46,238 nucleotides of DNA, from the NCBI GenBank assembly GCA_944320995.1, contig CALUJQ010000024.1, forward strand, positions 1 through 46,238, read 5' to 3'. This document shows positions 35,980-43,990 of the stretch, piece by piece. The position numbers and the translations under genes are program-made. Under the pieces are notes generated by a model. That model was not told the origin of the DNA. It did not search any database and worked only from the letters and a program-made list of their open reading frames with translations. Numbering within the stretch: position 1 is the first letter of the stretch; each line of letters begins with the position of its first letter. Origin of the DNA: an uncultured Barnesiella sp. (GTDB taxonomy: Bacteria > Bacteroidota > Bacteroidia > Bacteroidales > Barnesiellaceae).

Positions 35980-37371
35980 TTACTGTTCACTCCTATTCGA
36001 CGGACCACTGGACGGTTTCGGTCTCCGACGCCGCCGGTGCCGTTTTTGGGGAGCAGCGCCGTTTGGATCCGCAGCCTCGCCCGGCCGCTCTTTGACGGGG
36101 CGCTCCTGCAAAGAAGATTCATTGTTCTTAGATGTCCCTCTATCTCCCCTTCTGCGATTTTTAGAACGTCCGTTCCCACCTCGGTTTCCACCTCGATTCC
36201 GGCGGCCACCCTCTTGTTTCGGCGCATAAACAGGAGCCTCGCCCAACCCATCGGGCAATTCCCGCTTAGCAATTTCATAGCCTAAAAACGACTCTATACG
36301 ATGGAATTTTCCTTGCTCCTTTTCCGATACAAAAGTGATGGCTGTACCATCGGCACTGGCCCGGGCCGTACGCCCGATGCGGTGGATATAATCTTCGGGA
36401 TCGTGCGGGACGTCGTAATTGATAACCAATCCTATTTGGTCTATATCTATTCCGCGGGAAATGACATCGGTAGCCACCAAAATATCGAGTTTGTTGTTTT
36501 TGAAGTCAAGCATGACCGCTTCGCGTTCGGGTTGTTCCAAATCGGAGTGCATGGCCGCTACCTTATACTTTTTCCGCTTCAAGGCGAAAGCCAACTCCTT
36601 GACCTTCTGTTTCGACGACGAGAAGATAATGGTTTTGGTACCTGTAGGCTCACGAAACAGCCAATCGATGATTCCCATTTTCTGGTTTTCATAGCACACG
36701 TAGGCCGACTGGTCGATGGCCTCGTTGGGCTTCGATATGGCCACATTCACCTCGACGGGAGCGTTCATGATGTTTTTGGCCAGTTGGCGGATTTTGGGTG
36801 GCATCGTCGCCGAGAACATGATCGTTTGGCGTCTCTCGGGCAAATTCTTACCGATCTTCATAATATCTTCGTAAAAGCCCATATCGAGCATGCGGTCGGC
36901 CTCGTCGAGTACGAAATATTCTACTCCCGAGAAGTCGATATTCGAGATATTCAAGTGCGAAATGAGCCGTCCCGGAGTGGCAATAATAATATCGGCCCCC
37001 ATCGTCAAGCCACGTTTTTGCTGCTCCCACGACGAACCGTCACCTCCACCCGAGACCACGGCAGTAGATATGGGGAGAAAGTAGGAGAATCCCTCGAATT
37101 GCATATCGATTTGCTGCGCCAGCTCCCTCGTGGGAGCCACGATCACGGCCCTCACCTTGTCGCCGCTGCCCGGCTGGGACGAAAGCAGGTCCAACAACGG
37201 CAATATATAGGCAGCCGTCTTGCCCGTGCCGGTCTGGGCGCAAGCGATTAAATCCTTTTTTTGCAATATCACGGGAATGGTTTGTTCTTGGACTGGGGTC
37301 GCCTCCTGAAAATTCATGGCGTCGAGCCCTTGCATAACCTCTTCGGATAATCCGAATTCTTCAAATGTCAT
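35980..37371 (-). CDS. DEAD-box RNA helicase (RhlE-type)
   Basis: A 463-residue ATP-dependent RNA helicase. Motifs in order: Q motif (FGLSEEVMQGLDAMNFQEAT), Walker A AQTGTGKT, PTRELAQQ, TPGRL, DEAD in FVLDEADRMLDMGF, SAT in MFSATMPPK. Then come domain-2 motifs TIIFSSSK, DVISRGIDIDQIGLVINYD and HRIGRTARA. The last 75 residues are a disordered basic tail (GGRRNRGGNRGGNGRSKNRR) that should bind RNA non-specifically. Members act in ribosome assembly, RNA turnover and cold adaptation. The -33 region of its promoter overlaps the terminator of the upstream DUF4301 gene. Confidence 0.95.
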   Translation of the reverse strand: MTFEEFGLSEEVMQGLDAMNFQEATPVQEQTIPVILQKKDLIACAQTGTGKTAAYILPLLDLLSSQPGSGDKVRAVIVAPTRELAQQIDMQFEGFSYFLPISTAVVSGGGDGSSWEQQKRGLTMGADIIIATPGRLISHLNISNIDFSGVEYFVLDEADRMLDMGFYEDIMKIGKNLPERRQTIMFSATMPPKIRQLAKNIMNAPVEVNVAISKPNEAIDQSAYVCYENQKMGIIDWLFREPTGTKTIIFSSSKQKVKELAFALKRKKYKVAAMHSDLEQPEREAVMLDFKNNKLDILVATDVISRGIDIDQIGLVINYDVPHDPEDYIHRIGRTARASADGTAITFVSEKEQGKFHRIESFLGYEIAKRELPDGLGEAPVYAPKQEGGRRNRGGNRGGNGRSKNRRRGDRGTSKNNESSLQERPVKERPGEAADPNGAAPQKRHRRRRRPKPSSGPSNRSEQ

Positions 37372-37469
37372 ATTTTTTCCTTTGTTTTTCTTTATTAATT
37401 ATCGAACCGAAACGAGAAACATACAAGCATCGAGGCTTCATTTCCCGGCTTACTGTCGCTTATCGGTGA

Positions 37470-37477
37470 CAAAGTTA
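37470..37477 (-). promoter_or_regulatory. Promoter -7 element of the helicase gene
   Basis: Minus-strand TAACTTTG matches TAnnTTTG, start near 37464, leader of about 93 bases. The expected -33 position lies inside the terminator stem at 37484-37511. Confidence 0.55.
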
Positions 37478-37483
37478 CAAAAA

Positions 37484-37511
37484 AAGGCGACATGCAGCTG
37501 CATATCGCCTT
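37484..37511 (-). terminator. Terminator of the DUF4301 gene
   Basis: AAGGCGA and TCGCCTT form the outer stem and TGC/GCA the inner one around AGCT. On the minus strand it is followed by a run of T residues (37483 downward). It lies 30 bases beyond the DUF4301 stop. Confidence 0.85.
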
Positions 37512-37540
37512 CTATTCCGTAGCCTATCGCCACATCTTTT

Positions 37541-39058
37541 TTATTGATGCTGCGGCCGCAGTAAATCGTTCACGGTCTTCACCGGGTTGAATGTCTCGGC
37601 GGGGACCTCGACAAACACGGTATTCCAGTCGCTCATGGCTCCATTCCACAGGCCGGGCAATTCGAGGGCTTTGAGTTCCCGGCCGCTCTTCGATTTGTGA
37701 GAGATAAATCCGGTGTTTTTATCGACATATTTCGGCAAATCGTATTTTCCTCCTTGACTATCCCGCACGGCGCAGACCAAATCGACCGGATTGAAATGAG
37801 TACCCGACTCAAATTGTTTCTTGGCTTCGGGATTCGACATATCGATTTGGGAACTTTCCAGAATTTGCAATGAAGTCGTGCCGTCGGGGTTGTAGGCTAC
37901 AAACGGGCCACCGCCCGGCTCCCCCGAATTGCGCACCATACCGCACACGCGAATGGGGCGGTCGAACTTACGCAACAGGTACAAAGCCAATTCGGCATCT
38001 TCCAAATGTTTCGTATCTTCGTTGCGGACAAACAACTTTTTGTGCAGGAATTGAATCATTTCCCGCAAATCGTCGATAGTATATTTCCCATTTTTCAACA
38101 TCGTGGTATATCGATATATCTCGGATTGCAGCGAAACCAATATACCGCCGATGATTTTTTTAAAGCGCACGGTGGGTTCTTTCAACCTATCGGGTACTAC
38201 ATTGTCTATGTTTTTCACAAATATGACCTCGGCATCTATGTCATTGAGGTTCTCGATCAAAGCGCCATGCCCGCCGGGGCGGAACAACGGTTTGCCATCT
38301 TCTCTGAAAGGCTCGTTATTCATATCGACCGCAATCGTATCGGTCGAAGGTTTCTGCTCCGAGAAACTAATGTTGTAGCGCACACCGTAGCGGCGTTCGT
38401 AATCGGCCTTTTTAGAGGCGACAAGTTCTTTGAAATGAGGCAAATGTTCATGCGACACCGTGAAATGGATATTGACTTCGCCGTCGGAACTGGCCGCATA
38501 GAGCGCTCCTTCGGTCAAGTGTTCCTCCATAGCCGTGCGATTGGTCGTCGCATAGCGGTGAAATTTCAACAAGCCTTTGGGAAGAGAGCCGTAATTCAAT
38601 CCTTTCGGCTCCAACAAGTTCGAAACGACAGCTTTATAATTCCCCGCAGCGACCAAACCGGCAATACCTTTTCCCTCGTTCTTCAAGCAAGCCTCATCGA
38701 GGTCGGTATAAAAGGCAAAATGCTCGATCGACTCGAAAAACTTCTTTTCAAAATCGGTTTGAGGCCGGTCGTAATCGGCCGAAAGAAATCCAAACAGATC
38801 CTTAAACATGCGGCTGGCAGCTCCCGAAGCGGGAACAAATTTCACCACTTTATGATTATCTTTCAAATATCCCTCCCACAAATCGAGATAATACTGCGCT
38901 TGCTGCTCATCGAGCGACAAAATGCCATTCCCAACCGATGCAGAAGAAACTATCTTCAAAAAAGGGAATCCTTTCTCAAAAGACGACAACTGCTCTTCAA
39001 CCGCATGTATATCAATCCCTTTCTCGCTAAATAAACATAAATCCTCTGATGTAAACAT
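37541..39058 (-). CDS. DUF4301 protein, probable nucleotidyltransferase fold
   Basis: A 505-residue cytosolic protein of the Bacteroidetes family DUF4301, officially of unknown function. Its motifs recall UDP-sugar pyrophosphorylases, in the same order. VKFVPASGAASRMFK (72-86) stands where the nucleotide-binding GxGTR(M/L)G loop is. LPKGLLKFHRY (159-169) stands where the activating Lys loop is. VNIHFTVSHEHLPHFKEL (195-212) resembles the strand before the insertion. KPLFRPGGHGAL (256-267) parallels the KPxGHGD loop, and VIFVKNIDNVV (278-288) parallels the metal-binding F-x-N-x-DN strand. I infer a GT-A-like nucleotidyltransferase acting on a sugar phosphate. The substrate is unknown. It is divergent from relA and monocistronic. 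Confidence 0.85.
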   Translation of the reverse strand: MFTSEDLCLFSEKGIDIHAVEEQLSSFEKGFPFLKIVSSASVGNGILSLDEQQAQYYLDLWEGYLKDNHKVVKFVPASGAASRMFKDLFGFLSADYDRPQTDFEKKFFESIEHFAFYTDLDEACLKNEGKGIAGLVAAGNYKAVVSNLLEPKGLNYGSLPKGLLKFHRYATTNRTAMEEHLTEGALYAASSDGEVNIHFTVSHEHLPHFKELVASKKADYERRYGVRYNISFSEQKPSTDTIAVDMNNEPFREDGKPLFRPGGHGALIENLNDIDAEVIFVKNIDNVVPDRLKEPTVRFKKIIGGILVSLQSEIYRYTTMLKNGKYTIDDLREMIQFLHKKLFVRNEDTKHLEDAELALYLLRKFDRPIRVCGMVRNSGEPGGGPFVAYNPDGTTSLQILESSQIDMSNPEAKKQFESGTHFNPVDLVCAVRDSQGGKYDLPKYVDKNTGFISHKSKSGRELKALELPGLWNGAMSDWNTVFVEVPAETFNPVKTVNDLLRPQHQ

Positions 39059-39093
39059 AATCTATAATGAATAATGAATTTTAATTCAGTTCT

Positions 39094-39101
39094 CAAATCT
39101 A
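39094..39101 (-). promoter_or_regulatory. Promoter -7 element of the DUF4301 gene
   Basis: Minus-strand TAGATTTG matches TAnnTTTG; start near 39088, 30 bases before the ATG. It lies 42 bases from the divergent relA -7 element, so the two -33 regions overlap. Confidence 0.5.
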
Positions 39102-39143
39102 CAAAAAGCTCTAAAAAAAAGCACATTTTTAAGCATAAAAATA

Positions 39144-39151
39144 TATATTTG
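39144..39151 (+). promoter_or_regulatory. Promoter -7 element of relA
   Basis: TATATTTG matches TAnnTTTG; start near 39157, 25 bases before the ATG. No -33 TTTG is visible. Confidence 0.5.
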
Positions 39152-39181
39152 AATCAGAATTTTTGAAAACAGTCACACCTT

Positions 39182-41395
39182 ATGCCCGAAAAAAGCTATT
39201 TTACCCCCGAGGAAAGAGGAAATGTCCTATCGGCTTACCGGCAATTATTGCTCAGTAGCCAGCCGGTTTTGCGGGTAGAAGATTTCAACCGCATGCGCAA
39301 ACTTATTACCGAGGCGGTCGAAACAGGGCACTATCAACGAAACAAACAGGGGATAAATCCGGTCGTTCGCAACCTCAACACGGCCCTCATTCTTTGCGAA
39401 AGAGTCGGGGTAGAACGCAGCATGCTCATTTCGACCCTGCTTTTTAATCTGGTAGTCAGTGAATTTCTCACCATCGAAGCGGTACAAAAAGAGTTTGGCG
39501 ACGATATTGCACAACTCATCAGAGGGCTTATCAAGTCGAACAGCTTATATGCCAAACAAGCGGCCGTCGAAAGCGAGAATTTCCGTAAACTGTTGCTCTC
39601 TTTCGCCGAAGATATACGGGTTATCATCATCATGATTGCCGACCGATTGTGCGTCATGAAAATGATCAACCACCACCCCAACGAAAAATATCGTTACGAC
39701 ATCGCTTGCGAAGCATCGTATCTCTATGCCCCATTGGCCCACCGGCTGGGATTATACTCCATAAAATCGGAACTCGAAGACCTCTCGCTCAAATATACCA
39801 ACCGGGAAGTTTACGACCAAATAGCCCATAAGCTCAATGAAACCAAACGGAGTCGAGACAAATACATCACCGAGTTTATCGAGCCGGTCAAACAGAAACT
39901 CGAAGCCGAAGGCCTCCATTTCGAAATCAAAGGGCGCACCAAATCGATCTTCTCGATTTGGAACAAGATGAAAAAGCAAAAGGCCGATCTGGAAGACATT
40001 TACGACCTGTTTGCCATTCGTGTCATCTTGGAGACTCCGCTCGAACAGGAAAAAGCCGATTGCTGGAAAGTATATTCGATTGTGACCGATATGTACCAGC
40101 CCAACCCCAAACGTATGAAAGACTGGCTATCCATACCCAAATCGAACGGGTATGAATCGCTGCATATTACCGTATTGGGGCCCAGCCAACGCTGGGTAGA
40201 GGTACAGATACGTACCCGCAGGATGGACGAAATCGCCGAACGGGGATTGGCCGCCCACTGGAAATACAAAGGTATCAAAAGTGAAAACGGGCTCGATGAC
40301 TGGATGAACAACGTGCGTGAAGTCCTCGAAGCGGCCGAACATGGCGGTGCGCTGGAGCTCATGCGCGACTTCAAAATGGACCTCTACGACAAAGAGGTTT
40401 TTGTCTTTACACCCAAAGGCGACCTGTACAAACTACCGTTAGGCGCCACGATACTCGACTTTGCTTTCCTTATCCACACAGGTCTGGGTTGCAAATGTGT
40501 GGGTGGTAAAGTGAACGGTAAAATCGAAACGATAAAATACAAACTCAAAAGCGGCGATACGATCGAAGTCCTCACCTCGCCCAACCAGACTCCCAAACAA
40601 GACTGGCTGAACATTGCCGCCACCTCAAAAGGTCGGGTAAAAATCAAACAGGCCCTCAACGAGCAGCAAAACAAAGCGGCCGAATATGGGAAAGAATTGC
40701 TGCAACGCCGATTCAAAAACCGTAAAATGGAGATGGAAGACGGTGTCATGATGAAACTCATCAAAAAAATGGGCTACAAAACCGCCACCGACTTCTATAA
40801 CGAACTGGCCTCGGACCATATCGACGTCAACCGGGTCATCGAACTCTATCTCGAAATCGACAAGAAAGAGAACGGTGAGCCTTATGAAACCCGTACCGCC
40901 GAGGAGTTTACCTTACAAAGCGAGCACGATGAATCCAAAGAGGACGAACTGATTATCGGTGGCGATGTGAAAGGTATCAACTACAAACTGGCCAAATGCT
41001 GCAACCCTATTTTCGGCGACGACATCTTCGGATTCGTATCTACCGAAGGGACCATCAAGATACACCGTAAAGACTGCCCCAATGCCCGTCACATATACAG
41101 CCGTTACCGCTATCGGGTGGTCAACGCCCGCTGGTCGGGGAAAATGGGCTCCAAATATGTCACCGTGCTACGAGTGGTCGGCAATGACGACATAGGCATC
41201 GTAACCAACATCACCTCAATCATCTCGAAAGAGAAGAACATATACATGCGGGGTATCTCCATCGACTCAAACGACGGTCTCTTCCAAGGGCATATCACCG
41301 TTACGGTTGACGACACCTCGGCTCTCAACGGCCTAATCAAAAAACTCAAAACCGTAAAAGGGGTCAAAGACGTACAACGGGTATCGGTCCATTAA
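39182..41395 (+). CDS. relA: RelA/SpoT-family (p)ppGpp synthetase with degenerate hydrolase domain
   Basis: A 737-residue stringent-response enzyme that makes (p)ppGpp from ATP and GTP/GDP. The N-terminal HD-type hydrolase domain is degenerate: against Rel the metal ligands H-HD-D read Asn59, Phe88-Asn89 and Asp154, and LHNM is LCVM. The synthetase domain is intact: GRTKSIFSIWNKMKK, Asp275 in IYDLFAIRV, RMKD (311-314) in the charge-switch RxKD position, NGYESLH, and Glu340 in WVEVQIRT. Then come TGS (VFVFTPKGDLYKLPLG), a Cys-containing zinc-finger-like domain (Cys606-Cys607 in LAKCCNPIFGDD) and a C-terminal ACT domain. I predict synthesis without hydrolysis, which requires a separate hydrolase in the genome. 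A lipoprotein gene follows after 36 bases. Confidence 0.93.
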   Translation: MPEKSYFTPEERGNVLSAYRQLLLSSQPVLRVEDFNRMRKLITEAVETGHYQRNKQGINPVVRNLNTALILCERVGVERSMLISTLLFNLVVSEFLTIEAVQKEFGDDIAQLIRGLIKSNSLYAKQAAVESENFRKLLLSFAEDIRVIIIMIADRLCVMKMINHHPNEKYRYDIACEASYLYAPLAHRLGLYSIKSELEDLSLKYTNREVYDQIAHKLNETKRSRDKYITEFIEPVKQKLEAEGLHFEIKGRTKSIFSIWNKMKKQKADLEDIYDLFAIRVILETPLEQEKADCWKVYSIVTDMYQPNPKRMKDWLSIPKSNGYESLHITVLGPSQRWVEVQIRTRRMDEIAERGLAAHWKYKGIKSENGLDDWMNNVREVLEAAEHGGALELMRDFKMDLYDKEVFVFTPKGDLYKLPLGATILDFAFLIHTGLGCKCVGGKVNGKIETIKYKLKSGDTIEVLTSPNQTPKQDWLNIAATSKGRVKIKQALNEQQNKAAEYGKELLQRRFKNRKMEMEDGVMMKLIKKMGYKTATDFYNELASDHIDVNRVIELYLEIDKKENGEPYETRTAEEFTLQSEHDESKEDELIIGGDVKGINYKLAKCCNPIFGDDIFGFVSTEGTIKIHRKDCPNARHIYSRYRYRVVNARWSGKMGSKYVTVLRVVGNDDIGIVTNITSIISKEKNIYMRGISIDSNDGLFQGHITVTVDDTSALNGLIKKLKTVKGVKDVQRVSVH

Positions 41396-41431
41396 ACAGA
41401 GTGAGGATTAAACATCAATACGATTTATATT

Positions 41432-42286
41432 ATGGCAAAACGCTTTTACTTTTGGATATGCTTCTCTTCCTTATGGGTACTCTCCTGCGGCAACAACGGC
41501 AGAGAGGCCGATGCCCAATATCAAAAGGCCTTGAAATATTTCGAAGCCGGACAATATGCCAATGCCCGAAATGCCCTCGACAGCATCCAACTGCTGTATC
41601 CCAAAGCTTTTAAACAGATAAAAGAGGGCATGCTGCTCGCCTGCCGGGTCAAACAAAAAGAGAGCGAACAGAACCTGCTCTATATCGACAGCTTACTCAA
41701 AGTGAGGCAAGCCGAACTCGAAACGGCCAAGAAAAATTTCCGTTTCGAGAAAGATGCCAAATACCAAACCGAGGGGAACTATATCTACAAAAAACTGCCT
41801 AAGCAAGGGATTATAAACCGCAGCCAACTGAAAGTGCAAGTCACCGAAAACGGGCAGATGCAACTGGCAAGCGTTTACTACGGCAACGCTCCCTTAAAAC
41901 ACAGTTCCATACGGGTATCGCTCCCCGACAAAAGCAAAGCCGAGACTCTCGCCATCGGATACGACGGTGCTAATAATTATCGGTTCACAAACGATGGAAA
42001 ATATACCGAAATCGTTACGTATAAAGACGGGCAATGCTCGGCTGTCGCCGCCCTTATCGCCGACAATACCGACAAAAACATCACGCTCACCTATCTGGGC
42101 GGCAACCGATACACTCTCTCGCTCGACCCGGTAACCCGCGAAGCGGTTAAAGCAACTCGCGACCTTTACAACCTAATGCGGAATGTCGATGACCTCAATC
42201 GGGAATACCAGCTCAATATACGCACGCTCGAACTGGCAGACAAGCAAGTCATGCAATTGGAAAAGCAACAGGCCGAACAGAAATAA
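41432..42286 (+). CDS. Lipoprotein with TPR-like and coiled-coil segments
   Basis: A 284-residue lipoprotein (MAKRFYFWICFSSLWVLSCG, lipidated Cys19). Residues 25-60 form a TPR-like helical pair (ADAQYQKALKYFEAGQYANA). A helical stretch at about 70-110 follows (ESEQNLLYIDSLLKVRQAEL). Residues 120-230 are beta-rich (RSQLKVQVTENGQMQLASVY), and a final coiled coil covers 240-284 (DLNREYQLNIRTLELADKQV). It should sit in the periplasm, attached to a membrane. No known family was recognised beyond these parts. It starts 36 bases after relA and has no promoter of its own that I could see, so co-transcription is likely. It converges on the hydrolase gene with 18 bases between stops. Confidence 0.8.
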   Translation: MAKRFYFWICFSSLWVLSCGNNGREADAQYQKALKYFEAGQYANARNALDSIQLLYPKAFKQIKEGMLLACRVKQKESEQNLLYIDSLLKVRQAELETAKKNFRFEKDAKYQTEGNYIYKKLPKQGIINRSQLKVQVTENGQMQLASVYYGNAPLKHSSIRVSLPDKSKAETLAIGYDGANNYRFTNDGKYTEIVTYKDGQCSAVAALIADNTDKNITLTYLGGNRYTLSLDPVTREAVKATRDLYNLMRNVDDLNREYQLNIRTLELADKQVMQLEKQQAEQK

Positions 42287-42304
42287 GAAAGGCAACGGGT
42301 ATCG

Positions 42305-43327
42305 TCAGCGGGTCAACCCGTTGGCCCGCAACCAGCGGAACATCTCGGTGTAAACCGCAGCCCGCGACGAGGATTTCGACAACACGAGATCGTGCAACCC
42401 TTCGGGGACTTCAAACTCGGTTACATGCGGGCCCAACGTGCGCCCATAGCGGGCAATATCTTTCACATCGAGAACCGCATCGCCCGACTGATGTTGGGGA
42501 GTCCATTTGTCACCATGAACCGACTGACTCGAATACATGAGCAATATGGGGCAAGGTATATGCAGTCCTTTGTGAATTTGTTTATGCCCCCGGTGTATCG
42601 CCCTTAGCCACGCCGCCGATACGGGCGGAGAGACCATAAATTTCAGATTGGTATCGTACTCCCATTCGCCATGATAATCTTTCAAAAGGCTCTCGGCATA
42701 GGCCGTGGAGTTGCCCTGACTGATTTTCGTATGTTTGAAACACCGTCCCCAAGCCGACACAACAGGGACAAGCACTTTCTCGTAAAAACCATTCATGTTC
42801 ATGTCGAGGAACGGGCTGTTCAAGATAAGCCCCTGCACCGGCAGGTTGTCGCGATGAGCCTCGCAGTAAAGCGAAGTGATCAATCCCCCCGTGGAATGCG
42901 CCATCAATACGATTTCGGTATTCCCCTCTTCCCGCATGATGGATAAGGCGGTATCGATGTCGGCAAAATATTCTTGCAAATCGCGTACTTCAAACGGGGT
43001 CTGCTCGGGCAACAACGAACGTCCGTACTTCCGCAAATCGACCGCATAAAAGTTGAAACACGAGTCGTTGAAAATTTGCGCCATATTCTTCTGAAAAAAG
43101 TAGTCGTTATACCCGTGGACATAGAGAATGGCCTTGTGGGTGTCGCACTTCGACGCGCTTCGCACAAGCGTGGTCACCACCCGCCCGCTATAATCGTCGG
43201 GCATTTCCAACTGCTTCGACTCAAAACCTTCGCCTAACCGATCGGGTTGATATTGGGCTAAGGCAAAAAACAAGCCTGCCGTCCAACACAAAACGGCAAG
43301 AACAATACGTTTCATGTAACTGCTCAT
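42305..43327 (-). CDS. Exported alpha/beta hydrolase (lysophospholipase-like)
   Basis: A 340-residue serine hydrolase with an N-terminal signal peptide (MKRIVLAVLCWTAGLFFALA). Motifs of the alpha/beta fold are LYVHGYNDYFF (oxyanion region), FYAVDLRKYGRSL, the nucleophile elbow MAHSTGGL, and a late EGLHDLVLS carrying the probable catalytic His. It looks like a lysophospholipase or monoacylglycerol lipase that acts in the periplasm. The start is either 43327 or 43315 (Met5), the latter giving the neater signal peptide. It lies 31 bases after the MarR gene and is probably controlled by it. Confidence 0.88.
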   Translation of the reverse strand: MSSYMKRIVLAVLCWTAGLFFALAQYQPDRLGEGFESKQLEMPDDYSGRVVTTLVRSASKCDTHKAILYVHGYNDYFFQKNMAQIFNDSCFNFYAVDLRKYGRSLLPEQTPFEVRDLQEYFADIDTALSIMREEGNTEIVLMAHSTGGLITSLYCEAHRDNLPVQGLILNSPFLDMNMNGFYEKVLVPVVSAWGRCFKHTKISQGNSTAYAESLLKDYHGEWEYDTNLKFMVSPPVSAAWLRAIHRGHKQIHKGLHIPCPILLMYSSQSVHGDKWTPQHQSGDAVLDVKDIARYGRTLGPHVTEFEVPEGLHDLVLSKSSSRAAVYTEMFRWLRANGLTR

Positions 43328-43358
43328 ACTGCTATTTATAAATCATGATAAAAAGTTG

Positions 43359-43814
43359 TCAATCGTCCAGCGAATTTTTCAAATTGGCAAACACCTTTGC
43401 CAACATCGAACCGGCTATCTCGACCTCACTCTCCGAAAGGCCTTCCAATGCCGTCCGCATGACCGAGGTCACAAGAGGATTGGTTGCCGTTTCCAACTCC
43501 CGCCCCTTGTCGGTGAGGTGTATCAAATTGATACGCCGATCTTTTACGCCGGGCGAACGGACTACCAACTGCTGTTTCTCCAAATTGTCGATGAGCCGGG
43601 TCATGCTCGGCTTGTCTTTAAATGTCACATTGCACAACTCCTGCTGTGTCACCCCATCGCGAGACCACAAATAAAACAATACCGTCCATTGCTCGGGTGT
43701 TATATCGATAGACATTTTCCGGAAACTCCGGTAGAGTTTCCGATTTATCGCCGCCGATAATTTCCCGTTCATCAGCGCAAATACCATTTCAATATTCAGT
43801 CCAGAAAAGTTCAT
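43359..43814 (-). CDS. MarR-family transcriptional regulator
   Basis: A 151-residue winged-helix regulator. Helix 1 and dimerisation parts (FRKMSIDITPEQWTVLFYLW) are followed by the recognition helix-turn-helix (VTQQELCNVTFKDKPSMTRL) and the wing with its typical charged hairpin (RSPGVKDRRINLIHLTDKGR). Such proteins are ligand-sensitive repressors, usually of their own gene and of neighbours. Here the neighbour is the exported hydrolase 31 bases downstream. A 12-base palindrome of MarR type overlaps the predicted transcript start (43825-43836). The ligand is unknown. Confidence 0.92.
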   Translation of the reverse strand: MNFSGLNIEMVFALMNGKLSAAINRKLYRSFRKMSIDITPEQWTVLFYLWSRDGVTQQELCNVTFKDKPSMTRLIDNLEKQQLVVRSPGVKDRRINLIHLTDKGRELETATNPLVTSVMRTALEGLSESEVEIAGSMLAKVFANLKNSLDD

Positions 43815-43824
43815 ATATCAATAA

Positions 43825-43836
43825 TTGCTTAAACAA
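43825..43836. promoter_or_regulatory. Palindrome at the MarR transcript start, candidate MarR operator
   Basis: TTGCTTAAACAA is a near-perfect palindrome (10 of 12 positions) and can be extended to 16 bases with 12 matches. It covers the transcript start predicted from the promoter at 43840-43871, as an autoregulating repressor site would. Confidence 0.5.
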
Positions 43837-43839
43837 CTA

Positions 43840-43871
43840 CAAAAGTAATTCAACTTTCTCACAAAAACAAA
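43840..43871 (-). promoter_or_regulatory. Complete Bacteroidetes promoter of the MarR-hydrolase operon
   Basis: Minus-strand TTTG (43868-43871), 20-bp spacer, TACTTTTG (43840-43847). Start expected near 43834, 20 bases before the ATG. Confidence 0.75.
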
Positions 43872-43943
43872 TCTGATCCTGTTTTTGCTCACTCTCATAG
43901 TAGAAAAATTTCCGTTTTTATACAGTAGTCACAGCGTCACTAT

Positions 43944-43970
43944 CGACTCACCGGCATCGCGACTCACCGG
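43944..43970. repeat. 11-bp direct repeat after sdaA
   Basis: CGACTCACCGG at 43944-43954 and again at 43960-43970, separated by CATCG. The pair lies inside an inverted repeat AGCGTC (43933-43938) / GACGCT (43971-43976). No T-run follows on either strand, so it is not a standard terminator. Confidence 0.8.
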
Positions 43971-43990
43971 GACGCTCCGATAAGCGGCCT

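Noticed and set aside
35756..36229. 157-codon + strand open frame in the AT-rich gap
   Set aside because: Starts in non-coding AT-rich DNA and continues antisense to the helicase tail; no protein-like composition.
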